Of a stretch of DNA of 64,000 bases, positions 1 through 12,290 are shown in pieces (positions within the stretch are counted from its first letter, which is position 1; every line of letters begins with the position of its first letter). Source of the DNA: Stutzerimonas xanthomarina (lineage in GTDB: Bacteria > Pseudomonadota > Gammaproteobacteria > Pseudomonadales > Pseudomonadaceae); assembly GCF_003935375.1 (NCBI RefSeq), contig NZ_RHQM01000011.1, positions 1 through 64,000 of the forward strand, in the 5' to 3' direction. The translations under genes were made by a program, and so were the position numbers. The notes beneath the pieces are model-generated. The model worked only from the letters and a program-made list of their open reading frames with translations, did not search any database and was not told the origin of the DNA.

Positions 1-995
1 TCGCCGGGCACGTTCATTTCGCGCCAGCGCGCGCCGGTGGCGAGGATCAGGGTCTTGGCCTTGAGCTCGCCGCCGTTCTCGAACTGCACGCGGTGCAGGC
101 CGTCTTCGCCGGCCGGGATCAACTGGCTGGCGCGCTGCAGGTTCATGATGTCGACCTCGTACTCGCGCACATGCTCTTCCAGCGCGCGGGCCAGTTTCGG
201 GCCTTCGGTTTCCTTCACTGAGATGAAGTTCTCGATGGCCATGGTGTCGAGCACCTGACCGCCGAAGCGCTCCGCGGCGACACCGGTGCGGATGCCCTTG
301 CGCGCTGCGTAGATGGCCGCTGCGGCGCCGGCGGGACCGCCGCCGACCACCAGCACGTCGAAGGCATCCTTGGCCTTGAGCTTCTCGGCGTCACGGGCGC
401 TGGAGCCGGTGTCGAGCTTGGCGAGGATCTCTTCCTCACTCATGCGACCCTGGGTGAACAGCTCGCCGTTGAGGTAGATGCTCGGCACCGACATGATCTG
501 ACGGGCTTCGACTTCGTCCTGGAACAGCGCGCCGTCGATGGCGACGTGCTTGATGTTCGGGTTGAGCACCGCCATCAGGTTCAGCGCCTGGACCACGTCC
601 GGGCAGTTCTGGCAGGACAGCGAGAAGTAGGTTTCGAAGCTGTAGTCGCCATCCAGCGCCTTGATCTGCTCGATCACCTCCGGCGCTGTCTTCGACGGGT
701 GGCCGCCGACCTGCAGCAGGGCCAGGACCAGCGAGGTGAATTCGTGGCCCATGGGGATGCCGGCAAAACGCAGGCTGATGTTGCCGCCGATGCGGTTGAG
801 CGAGAACGACGGCTTGCGTGCATCGTTGCCATCGGTCTTGAGGGTGATCTTGTCGCTGAGGCCGGCGATGTCCTGCAGCAGGCTCAGCATTTCCCGGGAT
901 TTCTCGCCGTCATCGAGGGACGCGACGATCTCGAAAGGCTGGGTGACCTTCTCCAGGTAGGCTTTCAACTGGGTCTTGAGATTGGTGTCCAACAT
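1..995 (-). CDS. ahpF: Alkyl hydroperoxide reductase subunit F, 5' part
   Basis: Flavoprotein that passes electrons from NAD(P)H through FAD and two CxxC disulfides to the peroxidase AhpC, for cytoplasmic peroxide detoxification. About 331 residues are visible out of roughly 520 in the family; the rest lies beyond base 1. The N-terminal thioredoxin-like module carries the redox pair C128/C131 (SCQNC). An FAD-binding glycine motif ([20 protein letters not shown]) follows near residue 213. The ATG at 993-995 is preceded by a GAGGA ribosome site. The gene has its own leader with a candidate OxyR site, and a terminator sits upstream. ahpC, often the upstream neighbour, is absent from this side. 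Identification is firm; only the 3' end is missing. Confidence 0.96.
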   Translation of the reverse strand, partial: MLDTNLKTQLKAYLEKVTQPFEIVASLDDGEKSREMLSLLQDIAGLSDKITLKTDGNDARKPSFSLNRIGGNISLRFAGIPMGHEFTSLVLALLQVGGHPSKTAPEVIEQIKALDGDYSFETYFSLSCQNCPDVVQALNLMAVLNPNIKHVAIDGALFQDEVEARQIMSVPSIYLNGELFTQGRMSEEEILAKLDTGSSARDAEKLKAKDAFDVLVVGGGPAGAAAAIYAARKGIRTGVAAERFGGQVLDTMAIENFISVKETEGPKLARALEEHVREYEVDIMNLQRASQLIPAGEDGLHRVQFENGGELKAKTLILATGARWREMNVPG

Positions 996-1092
996 TGGCA
1001 ACTGTCCTCGTGAACTATGGTGGCCCGGAGGGCTCGGTAAGGTGATGAATCTCGAATGAAGCAACCTTACGCCGGAAGGGGTCTATTTCGAA

Positions 1093-1129
1093 ATTGATTA
1101 AAACAGTCAGTTCGATTTAGACAACCTAT
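1093..1129 (-). promoter_or_regulatory. Candidate OxyR binding site upstream of ahpF
   Basis: Read on the minus strand, this 37-base stretch fits the OxyR pattern ATAG-N7-CTAT-N7-ATAG-N7-CTAT in spacing. By hand it matches about 14 of 20 specified positions, with a perfect first ATAG. It lies about 100 bases upstream of the ahpF start. OxyR control of alkyl hydroperoxide reductase is well known in Pseudomonas; binding here is inferred from the motif only. Confidence 0.4.
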
Positions 1130-1142
1130 CCCTAAAAACAAA

Positions 1143-1167
1143 AACCCCGACCTTGTGAGTCGGGGTT
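1143..1167 (-). terminator. Rho-independent terminator upstream of ahpF
   Basis: A 9-bp perfect stem (AACCCCGAC / GTCGGGGTT) with a 7-base loop. On the minus strand it is followed by a T-rich tract (1133-1142), so it best stops leftward transcription arriving from the right. A weaker T run follows on the plus strand. It insulates ahpF from the accessory island and may be the old terminator of whatever gene once preceded ahpF. Confidence 0.75.
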
Positions 1168-1180
1168 GTGTTTTGTTGCC

Positions 1181-1498
1181 TTGGTCTGGAACGGCGGCGA
1201 TGTCGACGGGCGATAAAGGCGACATTCGTCACCCTATAAAAATCAATGACTTACGTTAAAAATGGGCACCATTATTGGCATGTTTGAGCCAGATAAAGTG
1301 GCATTTTCCGTCGAAATGGCCGGAATAAATGGCATTTTCCGTATGCCCTGCCTTCCGGGCACTACAAGCCTGATAAACCGCAGCCACTAAGCCACGTGGG
1401 CACTGGGCTGAACGGATTGCCAACCTGTCAATTGAACGCAGCGTAGCGGGGTTCCTGGCTTAGCGGAATCCCCATCCGTCGCAGGTTTCAAGGCTTTA
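1181..1498. other. Gene-free stretch at the left end of the accessory island
   Basis: No convincing reading frame is present. The stretch is less GC-rich than the core genes. It contains a tandem 13-base repeat (1299-1311 and 1330-1342) and an 11-base word, GACATTCGTCA (1221-1231), that recurs at the relB operator at the other end of the island. It may be insertion-sequence or island-boundary debris; that is inference. Confidence 0.4.
1299..1342 (+). repeat. Two direct copies of a 13-base repeat, possible IS end
   Basis: TGGCATTTTCCGT occurs at 1299-1311 and again at 1330-1342, a 31-base period. Multiple short direct repeats near the ends are typical of IS21-family elements, and the surrounding words resemble such ends from memory. 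No transposase gene is present, so at most this is a remnant. Confidence 0.4.
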
Positions 1499-3886
1499 TC
1501 AGTCCTGCGGCAGAAGCTCTATCGAGCTGGATGAATCAGCGAACTCATAGCCCATTGCCTTGTAGCCGGCCTGGCGCTTGCTCCACATACGCAGCAAGGC
1601 TGGATGCCCCGAGTCGATGAAATCGATGATGCGGACATCTGCCTTATCAGCATGCTCCCGATGCAGGCGACCTGCATACTGCTGGAGGGTGCCCTTCCAG
1701 GAAACCGGCATGGCCAGCACCAAGGTATCCAGCGCAGGATGATCGAACCCCTCACCGACCAGTTTCCCAGTGGCCAGGATCACCCTGGGTGCATCGGGCG
1801 ACAGAGCTTCCAGTTCACCGATTAGCGCAGCGCGCTGTTTCTTGGACAGCCGCCCGTGCAGGGTAAACAGGTTTTCGACCCGACCAACTAGCCTCTCTTC
1901 AATGGCACTGAGGTGATCCGTCCGCTCCGTCAGCAGCAGAATCTTTCTTCCCCGCTCAAATGCTGCTTCGACCTCAGCCACAATCTTGTCTGTCCGCTCC
2001 GCATCGCTACACACCTGCAAGAAGACATCCTGAATACCTGCACCGTCTGCCATGACGATAGGCTTGGGCAACCACTTGGGAGTTACCCTCAACTCTGCGG
2101 GGGCATTCTCTGGCCTAGATGCGGTATGCCGGATCGGCCCGCACTGCATGAAAATAATTGGCTGCTGACCGTCGCGCCGAATAGGAGTTGCGGTCAGTCC
2201 CAGCACGAATCTCGCAGGGGAGGCCTTGAGAATGGCCTCAAACGAGGCCGCCGACAGGTGATGGCATTCATCCACGATGATTTGCCCGTAGTTCTTTACC
2301 TGTTCGCTGACCTCACCCTGCCGCGATAACGACTGCATGACCGCCACATCGATGGTGCCGGTCGGCTTGGCCTTACCTCCACCGATGCTGCCAACAGTCT
2401 TTTTGTCTGCCCCCAGAAACGCCTGCAATCGCTCCTTCCACTGCTGGAGCAGTTCCGTTCGGTGAACCAGCACCAGCGTGTTCACGCCACGCTGAGCAAT
2501 CAGGGCAGCAGCAGTGACAGTTTTGCCGAATGCAGTCGGAGCGCAGAGGATGCCGGTGTCGTGCCCCAGCATACCCGCCAGTGCAGCCTCCTGATCCGAA
2601 CGTAGTTTTCCCACAAAGCGGACATCGATGGGCTCCCCAGCGAAGCGCGCATCATCCAGCACCAGCTCTACCTTGTTTTCATCCAACAGTGTCTGGACGT
2701 CATCCAGGCATCCGCGCGGCAGGGCAATGTGCTGCGGATAGTTTTCGGCACATCCGATGATCCGGGGCTTGTTCCACACAGGAAGGCGCATGGCCTGAGC
2801 TTTGTAGAACTCCGGGTTCTGAAATGCTGCCAGCCGAATGAGCTTGTTGGCCAATGGCTGGGGTAATTCCGACTTGCTGAAATAGATCAGGTTGGCAAGG
2901 GTCACGCTCAGCGACGCAGGTAACGAACAGCTCAGCTTTCGAGCCTTTTCCGATGTGCGCTGCCAGGGCTTTGCGCTCTCATCATCTGTTAAGTCAGCAA
3001 CATCCAGCGGATGACGACCGCCACTGGCTCGCAGAGTTGTTGGTGCGATGTCCCTCACCAGCATGGGTTGGACGCTGGCCAGAAATGCCCACTGATCGGG
3101 ATAGGGAGTCAGAGTTTCATCGACAAAAACACTGCCGCCCTGAGCACGAGCCTGCTTCTGTAAGGGCAGGGCAATCAAGTTGCCGAAACCACCCTTGGGC
3201 ATGTTGTCCTGATTAGGGAAGAGCCGATCATAGGAACCCAACGTCAGTTGCCGGGTGCGCTCACAGGTGTGGCTGATGATCGCGAAGCCAAGCAGACGTG
3301 CCTCAGCCGCCGGGACACTGTGCTCGAAGAATATCCAGGCATGCGCACCGTTTCCGGAGCGAGAAACCTCCACCGCGACCGGCACGCTCAACTCGCGACA
3401 GGACTGGGCAAACGCCGTGACATCCTCACGCCAGTCGGCTTCATCAAAGTCCACTGCCAAGAAGTAGCAGGTGTCATCCGGCAGCAGTGGGTAAACGCCG
3501 ACGACGATCTTTCCGGCTAAGTGCTTGTAGAGCACCTGATCGGTTAGCGGTAGTAACTGCCGGTACGAACAATCGCCACACTTGATCCTGGGCTTCTCGC
3601 ACACACCTGGGCGCCATTCATTCGCGCACGCAGGTGAGTAACCGGTCTTCCCGGCCTTGCTTTCCCAGCGCTGGGGAAAGACATCGACTCTCCCCCGGAA
3701 CAGACGCTTGAACAGCGCCAGCTTCTCATTGGTATCCAGAACCGGGACTAGTGGTGGCAGCTCTACGGCCAGTTCAGGCTTTCGCAGCTCAGCCGGTAGT
3801 CGCCACTCAATGCCATGCATTTCCAGCAATGCGATCAGGCGAGCATTCTCGGCCCTCAGTTGCTCAACCAGATCGTCATCACTCAT
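1499..3886 (-). CDS. TOTE-type primase-helicase fusion protein
   Basis: 795 residues. An N-terminal leucine-rich coiled coil (about 1-30) leads into four cysteines (C87, C96, C103, C106), a likely zinc site. An archaeo-eukaryotic primase domain follows (about 120-280) with catalytic motif I FLAVDFD (D146, D148) and motif II SRSGNGAHAWIFF (H182). The C-terminal half is a superfamily 2 helicase: Walker A APTAFGKTV (about 449-457), DECH box (539-542), TATP (565-568), and motif VI QYAGRLHR near the end. This architecture matches the primase domain that Pfam names after TOTE conflict systems, thought to act against invading DNA or in element conflict. No fused nuclease is visible. It lies 38 bp downstream of relE on the same strand, so co-transcription is likely. 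The ATG at 3884-3886 has no strong ribosome site. The domain call is firm; the biological role is unproven. Confidence 0.85.
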   Translation of the reverse strand: MSDDDLVEQLRAENARLIALLEMHGIEWRLPAELRKPELAVELPPLVPVLDTNEKLALFKRLFRGRVDVFPQRWESKAGKTGYSPACANEWRPGVCEKPRIKCGDCSYRQLLPLTDQVLYKHLAGKIVVGVYPLLPDDTCYFLAVDFDEADWREDVTAFAQSCRELSVPVAVEVSRSGNGAHAWIFFEHSVPAAEARLLGFAIISHTCERTRQLTLGSYDRLFPNQDNMPKGGFGNLIALPLQKQARAQGGSVFVDETLTPYPDQWAFLASVQPMLVRDIAPTTLRASGGRHPLDVADLTDDESAKPWQRTSEKARKLSCSLPASLSVTLANLIYFSKSELPQPLANKLIRLAAFQNPEFYKAQAMRLPVWNKPRIIGCAENYPQHIALPRGCLDDVQTLLDENKVELVLDDARFAGEPIDVRFVGKLRSDQEAALAGMLGHDTGILCAPTAFGKTVTAAALIAQRGVNTLVLVHRTELLQQWKERLQAFLGADKKTVGSIGGGKAKPTGTIDVAVMQSLSRQGEVSEQVKNYGQIIVDECHHLSAASFEAILKASPARFVLGLTATPIRRDGQQPIIFMQCGPIRHTASRPENAPAELRVTPKWLPKPIVMADGAGIQDVFLQVCSDAERTDKIVAEVEAAFERGRKILLLTERTDHLSAIEERLVGRVENLFTLHGRLSKKQRAALIGELEALSPDAPRVILATGKLVGEGFDHPALDTLVLAMPVSWKGTLQQYAGRLHREHADKADVRIIDFIDSGHPALLRMWSKRQAGYKAMGYEFADSSSSIELLPQD

Positions 3887-3924
3887 CGCATCGAAACCAG
3901 ATTCTGTCTGACGCAGGCAGCGCG

Positions 3925-4212
3925 CTATTTGAGCCGCTCAGCGGCCTTGCGATAGGCCTGCTCGCGATCACGCCGATCCACGGCCACGACAAACACCACC
4001 ACCTCGTGGTCGATCACCTGGTACACCAGGCGATAACCGCTGCTGCGCAGTTTGATCTTGTAGCAGTCAGGAAGGGAGTGAAGGCGATTTGCCTCAACGC
4101 GCGGATTGACCAAAACCTCCGCGAGCTTTTTCTTGAGCTGCTCGCGAACGGTGTCGCCCAGCTTGTGCCACTCCTTCAGTGCCCGCGCATCGAATTCGAG
4201 GCTATAGGTCAT
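3925..4212 (-). CDS. relE: RelE/ParE-superfamily toxin
   Basis: 95 residues, the usual size for RelE toxins. The fold signature is clear: an N-terminal MTYSLEFDARALKEWHKLG stretch, the core RLHSLPDCYKIKLRSSGYRLVYQV, and a basic C-terminal tail (DRRDREQAYRKAAERLK). RelE toxins cleave mRNA at the ribosome and are neutralised by the partner antitoxin. The start codon overlaps the end of the antitoxin gene by 11 bases, so translation is coupled. The neighbouring primase-helicase starts 38 bp downstream. Family assignment is secure; the symbol is by family, and toxicity is not shown. Confidence 0.9.
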   Translation of the reverse strand: MTYSLEFDARALKEWHKLGDTVREQLKKKLAEVLVNPRVEANRLHSLPDCYKIKLRSSGYRLVYQVIDHEVVVFVVAVDRRDREQAYRKAAERLK

Positions 4213-4441
4213 CCAGCGAGACCTTCACGCGCTGGGGAGCAGCAAGGCGTTCGCGCACCGTGGCGATCAGGGCCTCATCTTCCTCGGTCATTAATACCGG
4301 TCGGAAGGGTAACTGGCCGCGTTCAGCCACGTATTGCAGGGCTTGGCGCATCAGCTCAGAAGGGGTGACGCCAAGCTTTTCCAGTTCCCGGTATGCGCGG
4401 ACTTTCAGCTCGTCGTCGATGCGGATATTGATCGAAGCCAT
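4202..4441 (-). CDS. relB: RelB/DinJ-family antitoxin
   Basis: 79 residues. The N-terminus MASINIRIDDELKVRAYREL is a ribbon-helix-helix DNA-binding motif of the RelB/DinJ type. The C-terminal half (about 50-79) is the expected toxin-wrapping tail. The ATG at 4439-4441 is chosen because a TGGAGG ribosome site lies 8 bases upstream and the RHH motif begins there; the frame is open further upstream but the extra sequence is not antitoxin-like. The overlap with relE makes a classic antitoxin-first operon. It is likely autoregulated through the inverted repeat at 4456-4477. Confidence 0.9.
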   Translation of the reverse strand: MASINIRIDDELKVRAYRELEKLGVTPSELMRQALQYVAERGQLPFRPVLMTEEDEALIATVRERLAAPQRVKVSLDDL

Positions 4442-4455
4442 GGGAACGGCCTCCA

Positions 4456-4477
4456 CGTAAAGACATTCGTCATTACG
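4456..4477. promoter_or_regulatory. Inverted-repeat operator of the relBE operon
   Basis: CGTAAAGAC (4456-4464) and GTCATTACG (4469-4477) form a dyad with 8 of 9 positions paired around a 4-base spacer. It starts 15 bases upstream of the relB ATG, overlapping the expected promoter/leader. RHH antitoxins typically repress their own operon by binding such dyads. The site is seen in the sequence; its use is inferred. Confidence 0.6.
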
Positions 4478-4786
4478 ATGGCAGGAGAGGCCACTTTTGG
4501 CAACCCAAAGCCGCTGTGCGGCAAGAAAAGCATCCAACGTGCCTTCTTACCACTGGTGCCGATGAGAATTGACCCACCGCACCACTACTTCCACAGCGAT
4601 GATCAGAGCACCGACCTGGTGCTATCTTGATTGGCATGAATTGAGGCGATTCATCCGCCCCGCCGAATCTCCCAGAATTCGCCCACGCCAAAACGAGATT
4701 TTTCGCCTATTCCTTGTAGCTTCACTACACAGCACACCTATGCGGGACTGTGTGGCTATGTCCAACTGCCTGATCTACAAAGAAAA
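4478..4786. other. Gene-free stretch between relB promoter and gyrB terminator
   Basis: About 310 bases with no supported gene; the short open frames lack ribosome sites and recognisable motifs. The minus-strand words around 4553-4585 resemble sequence near the ends of some IS21-family elements, from memory only. The relBE promoter should lie near its left end. Confidence 0.35.
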
Positions 4787-4807
4787 ACCCCGGCGCTAGG
4801 CCGGGGT
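4787..4807 (-). terminator. gyrB transcription terminator
   Basis: An 8-bp GC-rich stem (ACCCCGGC / GCCGGGGT) with a 5-base loop. On the minus strand it is followed by TTTTTCTTT. It lies about 70 bases past the gyrB stop codon and ends the dnaA-dnaN-recF-gyrB transcription unit. Confidence 0.85.
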
Positions 4808-4875
4808 AGTGACAGAAATTGTCATGACAATAACTCGTTAAATCATGCCAATTAATCTGCCCGTCGACAGGCGAA

Positions 4876-8399
<3,524 letters not shown>

Positions 8400-8408
8400 G
8401 AAGCTGGT

Positions 8409-9512
8409 TTACAGACGCATCGGCATCACGACATATGCGGAATCATCGTTATCGAATTCCTGAACCAGAGCACTGCTGTTCGCGTCAGACAGAATCAGAC
8501 GCACCTGTTCGGTGGTCATCACGCCCAGCACATCGAGCAGATAGCTGACGTTGAAACCGATCTCCAACGAACTGCCGTTGTAGTCGACCGCAACCTCTTC
8601 CTCAGCTTCTTCCTGTTCGGGGTTGTTCGCCTGAATCTTCAACAGCCCACTTTCCAGCTGCAGACGAATGCCGCGGTACTTTTCGTTGGAGAGAATCGCC
8701 GTGCGACTGAACGCTTCACGCAGCAACTGACGATCTCCCACCACTAGCTTGTCACCACCACGCGGCAGCACGCGCTCATAGTCCGGGAACTTGCCGTCCA
8801 CCAGCTTGGAGGTGAAGGTGAACTCGCCAGTGGTGGCGCGAATATGGTGCTGGCCCAGAACGATGCTGACCTCGGCGTCCTGATCGTTGAGCAGCCGCGC
8901 GAGCTCGAGGATACCCTTACGCGGCACGATGACCTGATGCCGATCGGGTTGCTCGATCCCCGCCTGCATCGAGCACATCGCCAGGCGGTGGCCGTCCGTC
9001 GCTACGGCGCGCAGCATTCCGCTTGAAACTTCGATGAGCATACCGTTGAGGTAGTAGCGAACGTCCTGCTGCGCCATGGCAAAGCTGCTGCGCTCGATCA
9101 GCTTGCGCAGCTTGCCCTGTTCGACGGTGAAGGAAAGCGAACCTGGACCTTCTTCAACCGTAGGGAAGTCATTGGCCGGCAAAGTTGAAAGGGTAAAGCG
9201 GCTGCGCCCGGACTTGATAACAACCTTCTGATCATCGAGACGGATATTGATCAGCGCATCGCTCGGCAGGCTCTTGCAAATGTCCATGAGTTTGCGCGCC
9301 GGAACGGTGATCTCGCCTGGCTCGGCGGCCTCTTCAAGGGCAACACGGCCGACCAGTTCGACTTCGAGATCGGTACCGGTCAGCGACAATTGCTGTCCTT
9401 GCACCACAAGCAGTACGTTGGACAGCACCGGCAAGGTCTGACGGCGCTCAACGACGCCAGCAACCAGCTGCAGGGGTTTCAACAGGGCTTCGCGCTGAAT
9501 GGAGAAATGCAT
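8409..9512 (-). CDS. dnaN: DNA polymerase III sliding clamp (beta)
   Basis: 367 residues, exactly family size. It forms the homodimeric ring that tethers polymerase III to DNA. The N-terminus MHFSIQREALLKPLQLVAGVVERRQTLPVLSNVL and the C-terminal YVVMPMRL are diagnostic of beta clamps; three clamp folds of about 120 residues each fit the length. It lies 33 bases downstream of dnaA and 9 upstream of recF, in the same operon. Confidence 0.99.
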   Translation of the reverse strand: MHFSIQREALLKPLQLVAGVVERRQTLPVLSNVLLVVQGQQLSLTGTDLEVELVGRVALEEAAEPGEITVPARKLMDICKSLPSDALINIRLDDQKVVIKSGRSRFTLSTLPANDFPTVEEGPGSLSFTVEQGKLRKLIERSSFAMAQQDVRYYLNGMLIEVSSGMLRAVATDGHRLAMCSMQAGIEQPDRHQVIVPRKGILELARLLNDQDAEVSIVLGQHHIRATTGEFTFTSKLVDGKFPDYERVLPRGGDKLVVGDRQLLREAFSRTAILSNEKYRGIRLQLESGLLKIQANNPEQEEAEEEVAVDYNGSSLEIGFNVSYLLDVLGVMTTEQVRLILSDANSSALVQEFDNDDSAYVVMPMRL

Positions 9513-9545
9513 GGTCTGGTCCCTTGCCTATAGATTAGGTCGCAC

Positions 9546-10991
9546 TCAGGTTGTCAAAGTTCGCAGCAAATTCTTGTAATCTTCACGTATATCCGCGTCA
9601 GTTTCCCGTAGTTCGGCGATTTTACGGCAAGCATGCAGAACCGTGGTGTGATCCCGCCCACCGAACGCGTCGCCAATCTCAGGGAGGCTGTGGTTGGTCA
9701 GCTCCTTGGACAGGGCCATGGCCACCTGCCGCGGTCGGGCGACCGATCGCGATCGCCGCTTCGACAGCAAGTCGGAGATCTTGATCTTGTAGTATTCGGC
9801 CACGGTGCGCTGGATATTGTCGACGCTGACCAGTTTATCCTGCAACGCAAGCAAGTCCTTCAGCGATTCGCGAATCAGTTCAATCGTGATATCGCGCCCC
9901 ATGAAGTGAGCATGGGCGATGACCCGCTTCAGCGCTCCTTCGAGTTCACGGACGTTCGAACGGATCCGCTGGGCAATGAAGAAAGCCGCGTCGTGGGGCA
10001 GGTCCACCTTCGCCTGGTCCGCCTTCTTCATCAGGATCGCTACACGAGTCTCAAGCTCGGGCGGCTCGACGGCAACGGTCAGCCCCCAGCCAAAACGCGA
10101 TTTCAGACGTTCCTCAAGGCCGTCGATTTCCTTGGGATAGCGGTCACTAGTGAGGATGACCTGCTGGCCACCTTCGAGCAGCGCGTTGAAGGTGTGAAAG
10201 AACTCTTCTTGCGAACGCTCTTTTTTGGCGAAGAACTGGATATCGTCGATCAGTAGTGCATCGACCGAGCGATAGAAGCGCTTGAACTCGTTGATGGCAT
10301 TGAGCTGCAGTGCCTTGACCATATCGGCCACGAAGCGCTCGGAGTGCAGGTAAACCACTTTGGCGTTGGGGTTCTTCTTCAGCAGGTGATTACCCACTGC
10401 ATGCATCAGGTGAGTCTTACCCAGGCCAACACCGCCGTACAGAAAAAGCGGGTTGTAGCCATGCTTGGGATTGTCGGCAACCTGCCAGGCAGCGGCTCGC
10501 GCCAACTGGTTGGATTTGCCCTCGACGAAATTTTCGAAGGTAAAGGTCCGGTTCAGGTAGCTGGTGTGCTTGAGCCCACCCTCGACCTGCACGGTACGCT
10601 CGACACGCGGCTGCTCGGGTTCACTGGTGTCAGCCGACAACGGCTCGAAGCGTGGCGCCTGCATGGCCGGCGCAGGAGCGCTTACTGCCATTGGCTGTGG
10701 CTGAGCACGTGCAGCAGCAGCCGAAGGAAGAGCGGCGGATGACGTCCGTTTACTGCCTATAAGGAGAGAAAGCGCCGGTGCGATTCCGCTTGAACGCTCC
10801 GACAGCAGTTCCAACAATCGGGAAAGGTACTTTTCGTTGACCCAGTCGAGCACGAAGCGATTGGGCGCATAGACGCGCAGCTCATCACCATCGCCTTCCA
10901 CCTGTAGTGGACGAATCCATGTGTTGAATTGCTGAGCAGGCAGTTCATCGCGCAAAAGCTCAACACACTGCTGCCAAAGTTCCACCGACAC
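9546..10991 (-). CDS. dnaA: Chromosomal replication initiator DnaA
   Basis: 481 residues from a GTG start. AAA+ ATPase that binds DnaA boxes and melts oriC. Domain I is [29 protein letters not shown]; domain II is a variable linker (about 90-150). Domain III has Walker [14 protein letters not shown] and Walker [10 protein letters not shown]; domain IV carries the signature [14 protein letters not shown]. The GTG at 10989-10991 is chosen because AGGAGC precedes it and homologues begin MSVELW. An in-frame ATG 69 bases upstream would add 23 residues ([11 protein letters not shown]...) that lack homology and reach into the DnaA box at 11053. Confidence 0.98.
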   Translation of the reverse strand: MSVELWQQCVELLRDELPAQQFNTWIRPLQVEGDGDELRVYAPNRFVLDWVNEKYLSRLLELLSERSSGIAPALSLLIGSKRTSSAALPSAAAARAQPQPMAVSAPAPAMQAPRFEPLSADTSEPEQPRVERTVQVEGGLKHTSYLNRTFTFENFVEGKSNQLARAAAWQVADNPKHGYNPLFLYGGVGLGKTHLMHAVGNHLLKKNPNAKVVYLHSERFVADMVKALQLNAINEFKRFYRSVDALLIDDIQFFAKKERSQEEFFHTFNALLEGGQQVILTSDRYPKEIDGLEERLKSRFGWGLTVAVEPPELETRVAILMKKADQAKVDLPHDAAFFIAQRIRSNVRELEGALKRVIAHAHFMGRDITIELIRESLKDLLALQDKLVSVDNIQRTVAEYYKIKISDLLSKRRSRSVARPRQVAMALSKELTNHSLPEIGDAFGGRDHTTVLHACRKIAELRETDADIREDYKNLLRTLTT

Positions 10992-11039
10992 GGAAGCTCC
11001 TATCGACTCAGTCGAGGTAAGACGGCGGCCATTGTAACG

Positions 11040-11400
11040 GCGCGCCCTCAGGTTATCCACAACAAACCTGAAGCGCAGGACGGAATACCCTAGGTCTGGT
11101 CAACCACTCAATGCATGGAAAAGCATTGTCGCCAAGTCTGTTGATAAATACCCCTGAGGGCAGTGGTCAAGCCTGTTCAAAAGCACTGATCAACATCACC
11201 TGTGGATATCTTACGTTTTAATCCCCAGGTTGCGCAGAGCCTCTGCACGGGGTGAGCACCGCTTTCGCACCAAGTTTGCATTCGCGGGAGCGCCCGTCTC
11301 CTAAGGTCTGTAGCCATCTATCCACAGAAAAGGTGCTGCACATATATAAGCATTACATCTTAAGAGCTTATATTTCTTTTCCTCTTATTTTTTCATCCAT
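11040..11400. other. oriC: Chromosomal replication origin oriC
   Basis: Intergenic region between the divergent dnaA and rpmH genes. It has a perfect DnaA box TTATCCACA (11053-11061) and one-mismatch boxes at 11139-11147 (TGTTGATAA), 11201-11209 (TGTGGATAT) and 11318-11326 (CTATCCACA). An AT-rich tract (11341-11400) suits the unwinding element. This is where Pseudomonas oriC is known to lie. Exact borders are estimated. Confidence 0.85.
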
Positions 11401-11417
11401 GCAGGGCTGGTTGGAAA

Positions 11418-11446
11418 TTGACCTAGCTCGATAGCTTCTCTACAAT
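11418..11446 (+). promoter_or_regulatory. Sigma-70 promoter of rpmH
   Basis: TTGACC (11418-11423), a 17-base spacer and TACAAT (11441-11446), close to the consensus. It lies about 60 bases upstream of the rpmH start and reads rightward. Confidence 0.75.
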
Positions 11447-11505
11447 CGCCGGTCTCTTAAAAGGGGGCCATTCCGGCCCGCAATGGATCACCAGGTAAAC
11501 GCACC

Positions 11506-11640
11506 ATGAAACGCACTTTCCAGCCCAGCACCATCAAGCGCGCTCGTACTCACGGTTTCCGTGCACGTATGGCCACCAAGAACGGTCGTCAGGTTCTGTC
11601 GCGTCGTCGCGCCAAAGGCCGTAAGCGTCTGACCGTCTGA
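11506..11640 (+). CDS. rpmH: 50S ribosomal protein L34
   Basis: 44 residues, the universal length for L34: [20 protein letters not shown] at the start, ending in [10 protein letters not shown]. Very basic small protein of the large subunit. It begins the rightward rpmH-rnpA-yidD-yidC cluster next to oriC, an arrangement conserved across bacteria. A near-consensus promoter lies upstream. Confidence 0.99.
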
Positions 11641-11654
11641 TATCGGAACAGGTA

Positions 11655-12050
11655 GTGAGTCGGGGCTTCGGCCGGGAAAAGCGTCTGCTGACTCCCCGCC
11701 AATTCAAGGCAGTCTTCGACTCCCCTTCCGGTAAGGTGCCTGGCAGGAACGTCCTGCTGTTGGCACGCGAGAACGATCTGCAACACCCCCGCCTTGGGCT
11801 GGTGATCGGCAAGAAAAGTGTCAAGCTCTCGGTCGAACGTAACCGCATCAAGCGGCAGATACGTGAGACCTTCCGCCATCACCAGTCGGATCTGGTGGGC
11901 TGGGACATCGTGATCATCGCCCGCAAGGGACTGGCTGATCTGGACAATCCCGAACTGGCGAAGCAATTCGCCAAGCTCTGGAGGCGACTGTCACGCAGCC
12001 CATCCAAGACCTCCGTCGAACCTGGAGCCGCCAACAGCACCCATGCGTAA
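11655..12050 (+). CDS. rnpA: Ribonuclease P protein component
   Basis: 131 residues from a GTG start. Basic protein that assists the RNase P RNA in 5' processing of pre-tRNA. The family signature is clear: [21 protein letters not shown] near the start and the RNR-type motif [19 protein letters not shown] near residue 60. The GTG at 11655 starts MSRGF, matching homologues; an ACAGG site lies close upstream. It begins 14 bases after rpmH and overlaps yidD by 8 bases. Confidence 0.96.
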   Translation: MSRGFGREKRLLTPRQFKAVFDSPSGKVPGRNVLLLARENDLQHPRLGLVIGKKSVKLSVERNRIKRQIRETFRHHQSDLVGWDIVIIARKGLADLDNPELAKQFAKLWRRLSRSPSKTSVEPGAANSTHA

Positions 12051-12288
12051 ATTGGCCATCGCTTCGATCAGGGTCTACCAGTACGCCATCAGTCCGATGA
12101 TGGCCAGTCACTGCCGTTTCTATCCAAGCTGCTCCTGCTATGCACTCGAGGCCATCGAAACTCATGGCCTGTTGCGTGGTGGCTGGCTGAGCCTGCGCAG
12201 GTTGGGGCGCTGCCATCCGTGGAATCCCGGTGGCTACGATCCCGTGCCTTCTCACAACACTTCCAATTCATCTCCGATGGCCGAGTAA
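12043..12288 (+). CDS. yidD: Membrane protein insertion efficiency factor YidD
   Basis: 81 residues. Small amphipathic protein associated with the YidC insertase. The diagnostic motif is [21 protein letters not shown] followed by [17 protein letters not shown]. The ATG lies inside the end of rnpA (8-base overlap) and the stop is 2 bases before yidC, so the three genes are translationally linked. Confidence 0.97.
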   Translation: MRKLAIASIRVYQYAISPMMASHCRFYPSCSCYALEAIETHGLLRGGWLSLRRLGRCHPWNPGGYDPVPSHNTSNSSPMAE

Positions 12289-12290
12289 CC

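Noticed and set aside
4473..4691. A 72-codon minus-strand frame upstream of relB
   Set aside because: No ribosome site, no family features, and it overlaps the promoter region of relBE.
10992..11060. 23-residue N-terminal extension of DnaA from an upstream ATG
   Set aside because: The extension runs into a perfect DnaA box, lacks a ribosome site, and homologues begin at the GTG-coded MSVELW.
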